DNA of 64,000 nucleotides from DAINBT01 sp036732785 (lineage in GTDB: Bacteria; Planctomycetota; Phycisphaerae; Sedimentisphaerales; SM23-30). The stretch lies in contig CAZICK010000006.1 in assembly GCA_964537505.1 (NCBI GenBank), forward strand, positions 1 through 64,000, read 5' to 3'. This document shows positions 6,906-17,900 of this stretch, one piece after another. How positions within the stretch are numbered: position 1 is the first letter of the stretch; every line of letters starts with the position of its first letter. Under the pieces are notes generated by a model. That model saw only the letters and a program-made list of their open reading frames with translations. It did not search any database and had not been told where the DNA came from. Position numbers and translations under genes: made by a program.

Positions 6906-8843
6906 ATGAAAACTAATATATCTAGGATGAAGGCTCTGTTTTTAGTTCTGTGGGCCTTGGTGTTGATGGTGGTTTTGTCCGGGGTGGCTGGGGCCGACGT
7001 ACCGGAAGCCGGTCAAAGTGCTATTACCGCGGATCCCAATGACGGGCCGAGCTATGAGGTCCGTGCGTTTGTGTTTGAATATCAACTTCGAGACCATCCG
7101 GGACTTCCGCCGCTTGATGACCTCATGGAGATTGAAGTCAAACTAACGGAGACGGCAAACGGATACATTGCTCCGCGCGCGGGCGCGGCAACTATGGTTC
7201 GGCTGGGAGATGTTCCTGAATTGGCGATGGGGAGTTTTTATGCCAGCGCTATCAGGAAGATTTCAGAAGAGATCGTCAATTACTTCAACCAGAAAGGTTT
7301 TGTCGGGATTTATGTAACACCGCATGAAGAGGATATCGATCCGGATACATACGAAGATATGGGCAGAGAGGGGCGAGGGAATACCCTTAGGATGGTGATA
7401 TGGACCGGTATCGTAAGAGAGGTTCGTACCATCGCTTCTGGAGAACGTATTGCCAGTGAGGCAAGAATAAATAATCCGCAACATGAGCGTATCATGGACC
7501 GGTCTCCGGTAGTTCCCGCCAAGGAAGGTGAAGAAGAAAGAAAAGACCTTCTAAGGAAGGATCTTCTGGATGATTATATTGGTCGGCTGAATCGGCATCC
7601 CGGAAGGAAGGTTGATATTGCATTGAGCGGTGCTGAGAGCCCAGGCGAGGTGGTGCTTGATTTTCTGGTTACGGAGACAAAGAGTTTGCTGGGATATATG
7701 CAGGTATCTAATACCGGGACCAAAAATACGAACGAGTGGCGTGAGAGGTTCGGTATCACTCATAATCAGGTTACCGGCAATGACGATATTATGACGCTTG
7801 ATTATATTACGGCTGGATTTAGCGAGGCGCACTCGGTGGTGGGTTCGTACGAAAGGCCGCTGTTCGATACCGATGACTGGCGTTGGCGTGTTTACGGGAC
7901 ATGGGGGCAGTTTGACGCATCGGAAGTGGGTTTTGCCAATGAGCAATTCCATAGCGAGGAATGGGGAGTTGGGGCGGAACTGATTAAGAACGTGCTTCAG
8001 TACGAGGAGCTTTTTGTTGATGCGTTTGCTGGGGCGCGGTGGCGTAACATAATGGTAGAGAATGAGGCTGCTGAGACCAGTGGTGAATCGGATTTCTTTT
8101 TGCCGACAGTGGGTCTTCGACTGGAGCGCAACGTGGGGACGTCGAGCACCTACGGGCAGGTAGAGTATGAATGGAACTGGTCCGGGGTGGCGGGCACTGA
8201 AGAAGAAGATATTATAGAACTGGGCCGGACGGGTACGGAAAAGGACTGGCGAGTTCTGAAATGGAGCGGCATTCACTCGTTCTTCCTGGAACCGGTGTTG
8301 AACCGGCAGGCATGGGAAGATACGCAGACACCGGAAAGCTCTACATTGGCTCATGAAGTGGCGTTGTCGCTGAGAGGTCAGTATTCTTTTGGTGACAGGC
8401 TTATTCCCCAGGCAATTGGGGTTGTAGGTGGTCTTTATACGGTCAGGGGCTATCCGGAATCGATAGTTAATGGCGATACGACTTATGTCGGCAGTGTCGA
8501 GTATCGGTATCATATACCGAGAGCTTTTAAGGTCCAACCTGAGACGGGTGATTTGTTCGGCAAGCCGTTCAGGTGGGCGCCTCAACAGCTCTATGCCCGG
8601 CCAGACTGGGATTTGATTGTTCGTACGTTTTTCGATATTGGCAGTACTTCTATTAGTGAACCCCTGTCTTTCGAGAAAGACGAAACCTTGATGGGAACCG
8701 GCGTGGGGCTGGAATTGCAGTTTACGCGGAATTTCAGTGTTCGAGCTGATTGGGGTGTTGCGCTGGCAGATGTAGAGAGCGCCGGAGAGTATATAAACAG
8801 CGGTCATGAAGAGATTCACTTAGTAGGTACGGTGGTTTTTTGA
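6906..8843 (+). CDS. TpsB/ShlB/FhaC-family outer-membrane transporter (two-partner secretion)
   Basis: 645 residues from ATG 6906, chosen over the upstream in-frame GTG at 6891 because GGAGAG (6893-6898) is a ribosome site for 6906 and the protein then begins with a clean signal peptide (MKTNISRMKAL, hydrophobic core, AGA cleavage site near residue 31). After a POTRA-like N-terminal half comes a C-terminal barrel rich in alternating aromatic/polar strands, with the VRGY motif (VRGYPESIV, about residue 515) typical of the lid loop of FhaC/Omp85 proteins, and a final strand ending in Phe (LVGTVVF). Members translocate one large beta-helical TpsA partner across the outer membrane; the giant TpsA gene follows within 125 nt in the same direction. 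N-terminal divergence from proteobacterial TpsB is notable. Confidence 0.85.
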   Translation: MKTNISRMKALFLVLWALVLMVVLSGVAGADVPEAGQSAITADPNDGPSYEVRAFVFEYQLRDHPGLPPLDDLMEIEVKLTETANGYIAPRAGAATMVRLGDVPELAMGSFYASAIRKISEEIVNYFNQKGFVGIYVTPHEEDIDPDTYEDMGREGRGNTLRMVIWTGIVREVRTIASGERIASEARINNPQHERIMDRSPVVPAKEGEEERKDLLRKDLLDDYIGRLNRHPGRKVDIALSGAESPGEVVLDFLVTETKSLLGYMQVSNTGTKNTNEWRERFGITHNQVTGNDDIMTLDYITAGFSEAHSVVGSYERPLFDTDDWRWRVYGTWGQFDASEVGFANEQFHSEEWGVGAELIKNVLQYEELFVDAFAGARWRNIMVENEAAETSGESDFFLPTVGLRLERNVGTSSTYGQVEYEWNWSGVAGTEEEDIIELGRTGTEKDWRVLKWSGIHSFFLEPVLNRQAWEDTQTPESSTLAHEVALSLRGQYSFGDRLIPQAIGVVGGLYTVRGYPESIVNGDTTYVGSVEYRYHIPRAFKVQPETGDLFGKPFRWAPQQLYARPDWDLIVRTFFDIGSTSISEPLSFEKDETLMGTGVGLELQFTRNFSVRADWGVALADVESAGEYINSGHEEIHLVGTVVF

Positions 8844-8966
8844 TGACGGTGATTATTGGGAGTGGTTTATCGGGCAAGAAGAATTGCCGGTTTAGAGAGA
8901 TAAGAAGACTAAGGTTTGGATACGAAACAAAAAACAGTAAAAAATATAGTAGAGGGAAAGAAGACT

Positions 8967-11900
8967 ATGGTGACCAAGATACAAGTGAACGCGAAGGAGA
9001 GGAGTTTTTCGATTATGGGTACAGTAAAGTCGTTAGTCAAATTGCGAGGGCGTGGTGAGATGGCGTTTTATTTGCGAGTGTTGCTTATTGCGATTATGGT
9101 AATGCAGCCGATAGCGCCGGCCTGGGCGGGGATCAAGGGTGAAAAGGTAGTGCACGGTGACGTGAACTTTGCGCGCGACGGGGATTTTACGCGCATAGAA
9201 GCGAGCAACAACAGTATTATCAATTATGAAGGTTTCGGGGTGCTCAAGCAGGAGACTATCCAATTTGTACAGCCAAGCTCGGCGTCTCGGGTGCTTAACA
9301 GGGTGCAAGGTCCGGACCCGAGTGAGATAGCCGGTTCGCTGCTGGCGAACGGTCAGGTTTATATTACGAATCCGGCGGGCGTGTTTTTCGCGAAGGGGGC
9401 GCTGGTAGATGTGGGCGCGATTTACGCGGCGGCAGGTAACATGACCAACGAGGACTTTCTGAACAATGTTAATCATTTTACCGATGTTACCGGTTCGGTG
9501 ATCAATTCCGGTACGATAGCCGCGGATGCGGTGAATCTGATCGGTAAGCACGTGGCTAATCACGGAAGTATTTTGGCTGATGGTGGGACAGTTATGCTAC
9601 TGGCTGGTGAGGATGTGTATGTGGGCCAGGTTGGTGGAAGTATTTTTGTGAAGCTTGAAGGTGCGGGAGCTGATTTGGCGAATTCGGATTCGACGGCGGG
9701 TGTTGACAATAGCGGTACGGTCGATGCGAAGAAGGTTGTTTTTGGAGCGGGCGATCTGTATTCGATGGCTATCCGGACTACCGGAAAGGTTAAGGCAAAG
9801 GAGATTGCCGTTGAGGGCGGCAACCAAGGTACGGTTGTGGTGTCCGGTTCGCTGGATGCGTCCGATGCAGATGGTAAGGGCGGTACAATTGAGTTAACGG
9901 GTGAAAAAGTAGGTTTGTTCGGCGCTGAGGTCGATGCTTCCGGTATCGGCGGGGGCGGTACGGTGCTGGTGGGCGGTGACTATCAGGGTAAAGGTGAACT
10001 GCAAACGGCCAAGCAGACTTATGTGAGCGAGGATTCAGCCATTAAAGCTGATGCTATCGATACCGGCGACGGCGGTAAAGTGGTTGTCTGGGCGGATGGC
10101 AAGACTAGTTATTATGGAAGTATCAGCGCCCGGGGTGGAGCACAATCAGGTGACGGGGGGCAGGTGGAAGTATCGGGTAAAGAGACGCTGAATTTCGCGG
10201 GTGCAGTGGATACGCGTGCGCCGAAAGGCGAGATGGGTACATTGCTGCTGGACCCGACTAATATCGAGGTGGTGAACGCCGGCGACGCTGAGACCAATGA
10301 CCTGCTCGATGTGGATGAGTTCGTCGATCCTGATATACTTCCGCTTAATGACACAAAAATCTGGGCCGGGGCGATTGAACAAGTAGCGGCCAGCACCAAT
10401 GTGGAACTGCGGGCTACCAATGATATTCTGTTTAATGAACCTGTAAATATGATAAACTCTGGTTCGGGCATTGTGGCTGAAGCCGGTAACGATATTGTCG
10501 TTAATGAGTCAATAACTACGCAAAGTGGTAATGTGGTACTGACGTCGGATGCTGCTCCGTATAATGATGGAGCAGGTTCGGTGGATATCAACGCGCCGAT
10601 TAATACGAACGGGGGAAGTTTCAGCAGCAGCGGTGTTGATTTCAATAATGTCGATGGCGGAGCGATTACGGCGACCGGCGGCATTACTATCAACCATGCC
10701 ATCGCGACGCTGGGCGATGTGTTGGATGGCGGTGGTGCTGTCAGCGGTACCGTTCCGATGGTGGATGTGGTTGCCACGGGCGGCAGGATTCAGGATGCGG
10801 TTGACATAACGGCGGATGGCGGAACGGTAGCGGTTGCTAACGGGACGTACACGGAAAACGTGACGATTGATAAATCGGTATTGCTGGAAGGCTCGCAGGC
10901 GGGTAATCCTGTGGCCGGTCGGACCGCGAACGGTTTAGGTGAATCGATCCTCGAGGGAACACATACGATTACGGGCAGCACAGTAAGTGTTGATGGGTTT
11001 AGCTTCAATGATCCGGCAGGAGGGTCAGGCAATGTGCTGGTTTGCCTGGATTCTTCGAGCGGGCCGATTTCCGGTGTAACGTTCCAGCACAATTTTATGA
11101 CGTTGGGGTCAGGTGATGTGGGGATAGACTTCGGCGGCAACGGTAGCGGGAATTCCCCGATAGAGCATGTTGCGATTAGTGATTCTGTTTTCAACGGGCC
11201 GGTCGATCAGGCTTCCAACCCTATTCGTATCGGCGGCTGGTTCGGTACGGACTACGGCGTAGAGATAACCGATCTGGCGTTTGAAAGAAACAAAGTGGAC
11301 AGGGGATCAATTCCTGTGTATCTGAACAATGACAACATCCGCGAGTTTACTCTGTCGGAAAACGAGTTTACAAATACCGATGGTGTGCTGTACGTTTGGG
11401 CGAACGCGGGGACGGCGGCCACGTCCACAGGTCAGTTGCTGGACTTCGAATTCACCGGCAACGACGTTGACGGCAGCAATTCGTATGGAGTAGGCTTCGA
11501 TGTGTTCGGGACGGGACTGGATGACGATAACTTCGATCTAAACGACCATCCGGTAACGATTGCAAACAACAAGTTTGACGGGATAGCCGGCAAGTATGGT
11601 TTCGGAGCGGTGAGTATTCTTTCGAGTGGGTTTACGGGTATGATCAACGCTGAGCGGAATTGGTGGGGTCATGCCACGGGTGCAGATCACGCTAGTAATC
11701 CGCATGGCACGGGTCAGGGTGGCAGTCCGGTAAGCGACCACATTGACTTTACGCCATGGTATGCCACCAGCACGACGAATCCGACCACAGAGAATGTTAC
11801 GGTAACACACAACCCGGTGATTGCTTATTCGGATACCATTCAAGGAGGTATCGATGCGGCGCTGGCCGACGATATGTTAGAGATTGCCGCGGGAACGTTC

Positions 11901-14900
11901 AGTGAATCGCCGGTTATCGACAAGAATCTGACACTGACTGTTCCGATCGGCAAGGCACAAATAAATACGTTGACCACTAACCTGGGTACGACTACGGGTC
12001 TGTCAGGTGAGTTTGAGGCGATTATGCCAGCGCCAGCCGGCTTCACATTCAATGGTGAGTTGATGTTGGCAGGTGATGCGACGTTGGTATCGGGTGGTGA
12101 CGCTATCTTTAATAAGGTGGGAGATACAGGTTCGAGTAGTCTGGAAGTAAATACCGGGGCCGGCGCTATTAGTCTGAATGATGACATAACGGTAAGCAAG
12201 GATGTTACTTTAACCGGCGGGACGATAGCCCAGAATAGTGGTACTATTTCCGCCAGCAAGTTGACGGCAACGAGCAATTCGTTCGGGTCCGTCGGCAACA
12301 GGGTGAACACCGATGTGAATACGCTGGAAGTCAATACAAGCGGTGGTGGTGCGGCAGGCGTGCAGTACATTGATGAGGCTGACGGTCTGGTTTCTGCAAC
12401 TCTGGTATCGAACGGCGGCCGGATCGATTTGGTTGCCAACGGTACAGTTGCCGACGCTACGGTTACGACGGGTGGCGGCGATGCGGTGATGGAAGCTACC
12501 GGCGGTGACATTACTAGTTCGACGGTCAATGCCGGCGCCGGAAGTGCGTTGTTAAATGCTGTCAATATCAGCGGTTCGACAGTAACAGCCGGGCCTAGTG
12601 CTGATTTGATTGCAGGCAATGATATTTCGAATTCCGGGGCCAGTGCCGCAAACGTCTATATGGAAGCTGGCAATAATGTTTCGGGATTCGCAGTGAACGC
12701 GACAACAGCGACAGTCATAGCGACTACCGGGAATATTACGGATACCGATGGTCAAGTGGACGTAACGGCAGGGGTAGCGGGGATTAAGGCAGGTATGTCG
12801 ATAGGCGCTGCAGGCAATGAGATTGACACCGATGTAGATGTGCTGATAGCAATGGCCGGTAACGATATTTACCTCAGTGAAGAGGATGACATAGACATAG
12901 TGCCCGGATTGGGTATTATCGCCGGCGGTAAGGTGGAGATTGTCAATGCCAACGGAGTGGGAATCGGTCTGGGCGCCACGCCGGTTGCAGGCGGTTTGAA
13001 CTTTTCGGATGGGGATCTTTTATGGATCACGTCAGGTAGTCTGGACCTTGTGACAGCCGGTGCCATCGTGGTTGACGGAATTACAGAGGTTAACAGCGAT
13101 AATGTTAATACGGTTACACTGAATGCTGATGACAAGATTTTGTTTGAGAACAATTCTTCGGAATTTGATGGCCTGATTGCTAAGGCTGCCAATGGTATTG
13201 ATGTCGGCGTTAACCTGACGACGGATGATGGTGATTTGGCTCTTGACGGCAATAACGACATTCTTTTTGCCAATGGAGTGCAATTAATCACCACCGCCGG
13301 GGCCATCACACTCGATGCTTCTAACGGGGGCATGACCGGCGCCGGGGCCTTGACGCTCAATGCCGATAATGGGATAAACATCAATGACAGTCTGACCACT
13401 GCGGGTACAACGGTGATAAATGCTGACACTACTGGCCTGGGTGCCGGTGATCTTGAGATCGCCTTTGGTTCGACGGTTTCAACCACAGGCAATGCCCTGA
13501 ACATTACGGCCGACGATATTGACCTGCTTGGTAATCTGAGCAGCGGCGTTGCGGCCACGACGATAACGGATTCTGATGGCGGGGGGATTGGTTTGGGTGA
13601 CACTGCGGTGACCAATGGATTGAACCTTTCGGGTTCGGAGTTAGAGAGAATCGCTGCGGCATATCTGGAGTTGGAGACAGCCGGTTCGATTACCGTCGAT
13701 GATATCAGCGCCGTTAATAGCAATAATGTTGGCGCTGTTACTCTTGATGCTGCGGGGAGCATTGAATTTGCCAATGCCCCCTCGACCTTTAATACCCTTG
13801 ATGTCCAGGCGGATAACGGCATAAGTATAAATGAAGATTTGGCCACTGATACCGGTATTCTTTCGCTGGACGGAGATGCCAACGGTTCTGCTGACGGCAG
13901 CGACGGAATAGCCTTTGCTGATGGTGTGACCGTGACTTCGGCTACGAGTCTTACGCTAGCTACAACCAACGGTTCGCTCACCGGGGCCGGGGCCTTGACG
14001 CTCAATGCTGACAATGGGATAAACATCAAAGACAGTCTGACCACTGCGGGTACAACGGTGATAAATGCTGACACTACTGGCCTGGGTGCCGGTGATCTTG
14101 AGATCGCCTTTGGTTCGACGGTTTCAACCACAGGCAATGCCCTGAACATTACGGCCGACGATATTGACCTGCTTGGTAATCTGAGCAGCGGCGTTGCGGC
14201 CACGACGATAACGGATTCTGATGGTGACGGAATTGGTTTGGGCACTTTACCAGTTGCAGGCAGGTTGAACCTTTCGGATGTGGAACTTGGCAATATCACA
14301 GCGGGCAGTCTGGACCTTGTGACGGCCGGTGTTATCGTGGTTGACGGAATTACAGAGGTTAACAGCGATAATGTTAATACGGTTACGCTGAATGCTGATG
14401 ACAAGATTTCGTTTGAGAACAATCCTTCGGAATTTGATGGTCTGATAGCCAAGGCCACCAACGGCATTGATGTTGGGGTTAACCTTACGACTGATGAGGC
14501 TGATCTGGTTCTGGAGAATAACTTTACGTCAACGGCGGATAATATGCTGGCCAAGAATGGTAATAACATAACACTGAAAGGTACAGGCACGTTCATCGCG
14601 GCAAACAGCCAGGCAGTAAGCGCCAGCGGTACAATACACGCGGAGAAGGCATTGACCAAGGGTACAGGCGATCTGGTGTTGAAAGCCGGTGTTAAGGTTG
14701 ATCTGGACGATGTTGTGACAGTCAGCGGCGGCAGCTTGTTGGTGGCCGGGCCGGTTATCGAAGCGGGTAATGACCTTACGGGGGCTACGGATGTGGTTTT
14801 GGATGGTGCAGTGACGGCGGTGAGTAAAATTACCGCAACCAATAATAACGTGACGGTGGTTGGGATGGCTGACGTGACTGGTGCGGTTAGCGCCGGTAAT

Positions 14901-17900
14901 GATGTGCTGATGCAAAGTTCGGCGACGCTGAGGAATAATGTTACTGCCGGTCGTAATGTAACGGTGGCTGGGGTGGCTGACGTGACTGGTGCGGTCAGCG
15001 CCGGTAATGATGTGTTGATGCAAAGTTCGGCGACGCTGAGGAATAATGTTACCGGTGGTAATAGCGTGACATTTAACGATGTTGTTACGTTGAACGGTGG
15101 GACGAATCAGGAAGTTAACGCGGTTGCCGGTGAGCTTCATGCGATGAAGGCGCTCAGTAAGACCGGAGCAGGGAATCTGGATTTGAAAGCCGGTTCTCTA
15201 GTTAATCTGGATGGTGCGGTAAATGTCAGCAGCGGCGATTTGTCTGTAACGGGCAAGGTTGACGCTGAAAGCAGTCTGACGGCTGCCGGTAGTGTGACGC
15301 TAAACAGCGAAGCGGCTCTGGCCGGCAATGTTACCGGCGGTAATAACGTGACATTCAATAGTGCGGTAGTGCTGGACGGCGCGACCCAGCGGATAAAGGC
15401 TGGTAGCACGCTGCTGGCAAGTCAAACGTTGACAAAGACCGAGACCGGCGATCTGGATTTAGAAGCTGGTTCTCTGATTGATCTGGACGGTGTGGTATCC
15501 GTCAATGCCGGCAGTCTGCTGGCAAATGGTAAAGTGGATGCACAGAGCGATCTGATCGCCAGCAATGATGTGATATTGCAGGGCGTTGCCAATCTGGGTG
15601 GGAATGTTACCGGCGGCGGAGATGTAATAATTAACCAGGCGGCTGTGCTGGACGGCGGGTCCGATCAGGAACTGGCGGCGGCGCAGACGCTGCAGGCAGA
15701 TGGGACACTGACCAAGACCAGTGCTGGTAATCTTGTTTTGAAAGGCGTGGCGCTGGTCGATCTGAACAACGCGGTGAGCGTTGATGGCGGTAGTCTTTTG
15801 GTTGAGAATAAGGTTGATGCGGAAGGCAATCTAACGGCCAGCGGTAATGTGACGCTACAAGGTGTCGCTAATCTGGCGGGTAATGTGGCCGGTAATGGGG
15901 TAGCCTTTATCCAGACAGTTGCCGCCGATGGCGACGGCGTCCAGAGCTTCGATGCCGGTACCGGGACACTTGCAGCCAGCGAAACGATTACCAAGAGCGG
16001 AAACGGCGATCTTATCCTTGGCGGAGATACACTGGTGGATCTTGCCAAGACTGTTCAGGTTGATAAAGGCGGCCTGACGATAACGGATGCGGTTAACGCG
16101 GACGGCGATCTGGTGGCTTCCGGTTCGGTACTTCTGGAAGGTACGGCTGATTTGGCAGGTGATGTCACCGGCAGTGGGGTTACCTTTGCCAAGGCGGTTA
16201 CTGCCGATGGTGATGATCAGAGGTTCGATGCGACGGCCGGTGTGCTTTCGGCCATCGGTACGATTACCAAGGGCAATAGCGGTAATCTTACGCTGGGCGG
16301 CGGCACGCTGGTAAATCTTGAAAAGACAGTCCATGTTGCCAGTGGTAACCTGACCATCGAGGATATTTTCGCGGCGGCGGGAGATTTTATTGCCGGTAAT
16401 GATGTTAATTTGATGGCGGACGGGGTGCTTGACGGCGGTGTGTCTCAACGGATTGATGCGGTCGGTGGCAGCCTTTTGGCTGGGGGCACAATTACCAAGA
16501 GCGGCACTGGCGAGCTGACGCTGGGCGGTGGTACGCTGGTGAACCTTGCAGATGATGTACAGGTCAACAACGGTGGTCTGATTGTTGAGGATGAACTGGT
16601 GGCGGCTGGGGATTTGACGGCTTCCGGTTCGGTGGCGATTGAAGATAAGGCGACCGTTAGTGGTAATGTTACAGGCAGCAGTATAACATTTGCCGGGATA
16701 GTCACGGCTACCGGCGGCAATCAGGAATTCGATGCCACCGACGGCATACTTTTGGCCAGTGAAACCATCACCAAGAACGGCAGTGGTAACCTGACGTTAA
16801 GCGGTGATACACTGGTGGATCTGAACAAGAGAGTGAGTGTCAATGTCGGTGATTTGGTCATAACCGACCGGGTGGACGGCGAATCTGAATTGTACGCGTC
16901 CGGTTCGGTTAAGCTGGGGGATGTGGCGAATCTGGCCGGGAATGTTACCGGTGGTAATAATGTAACTTTAGAAAAGGCAGTCAATCTGGATGGTGCGGCA
17001 ACTCAGGAGATCAAGGCGGAGACCGGTACGCTGGCGCTAGCGACGCTGGACAAGACGGCTGCGGGTGAGTTGGTACTGACGGCAAACGAGATTGATTTGA
17101 ACGGTTCGGTGAGCAATGCCGGGCGAGATATTAAGCTGCAGCCGAGCAGCGTCGGTCAGGATATACAGGTTGCCGGCGAGATAATCGATAATGGAAGCGT
17201 TTTGTATCTGAGTCAGGGCGATCTGAGTAATGTGCAGAACGGGGCGGCGCTGGTTACCATAGGACGTGACGATGGTTCGGGTTTGGTCACGGTGGGCGGC
17301 GGCGGTGGCGATGTGGTGTTCAACGATCCGGTGGTCATTCAGTCGCCGATGTTCGGCGGAGCGATTACGGTGGCCAGCACGTTAAGAGGAGCAGATAATG
17401 CATCAATTACACTTAACGGCGCCGGCGCCACGACGCTGAATGCAGACATCGTTACGCAAGGTAATTTTGTTCGAGTTAAAGATAGTGTGCAAATTGGTAA
17501 TGACGTTGCTGTGATGACTACAGACAATGCCGGCGGAGCGGATATTACCATCGAAGGCAAGATTGACGGTGAACCATCGCTGACACTGGCGGCTGGGATC
17601 GGTAATGTAACGCTGGAGAACAAGGTGGGTGAAAGCTCTGCTCCGGCGAGTCTGGCGGTGACGGGTCGGAATATCAGTTTGGTCGATGTAACTACCGTAG
17701 GTTCACAGACTTATAGTGCAGACGAGTTGATCACGATCAGCGGCAACTATAATAGCACCGGCAGTGATATTCATTATGGGGTTATTACACGTGATGAAAA
17801 TGGTGATGTGCTGTCCGTGGAAAAAGGTAATGTGCAATTGGCCGGCGATGTGACGGTCAGCACAGCCGGGATGGTTGGTGATGATGTGGTGTTTGCAGGA

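Noticed and set aside
7551..8819. 422-codon open frame antisense to tpsB
   Set aside because: Low-quality translation without domains, opposite a convincing outer-membrane transporter with the VRGY motif.
12869..14842. 657-codon open frame antisense to tpsA
   Set aside because: It mirrors the regular codon pattern of the adhesin repeats. No ribosome site or family match; the sense frame has clear domains.
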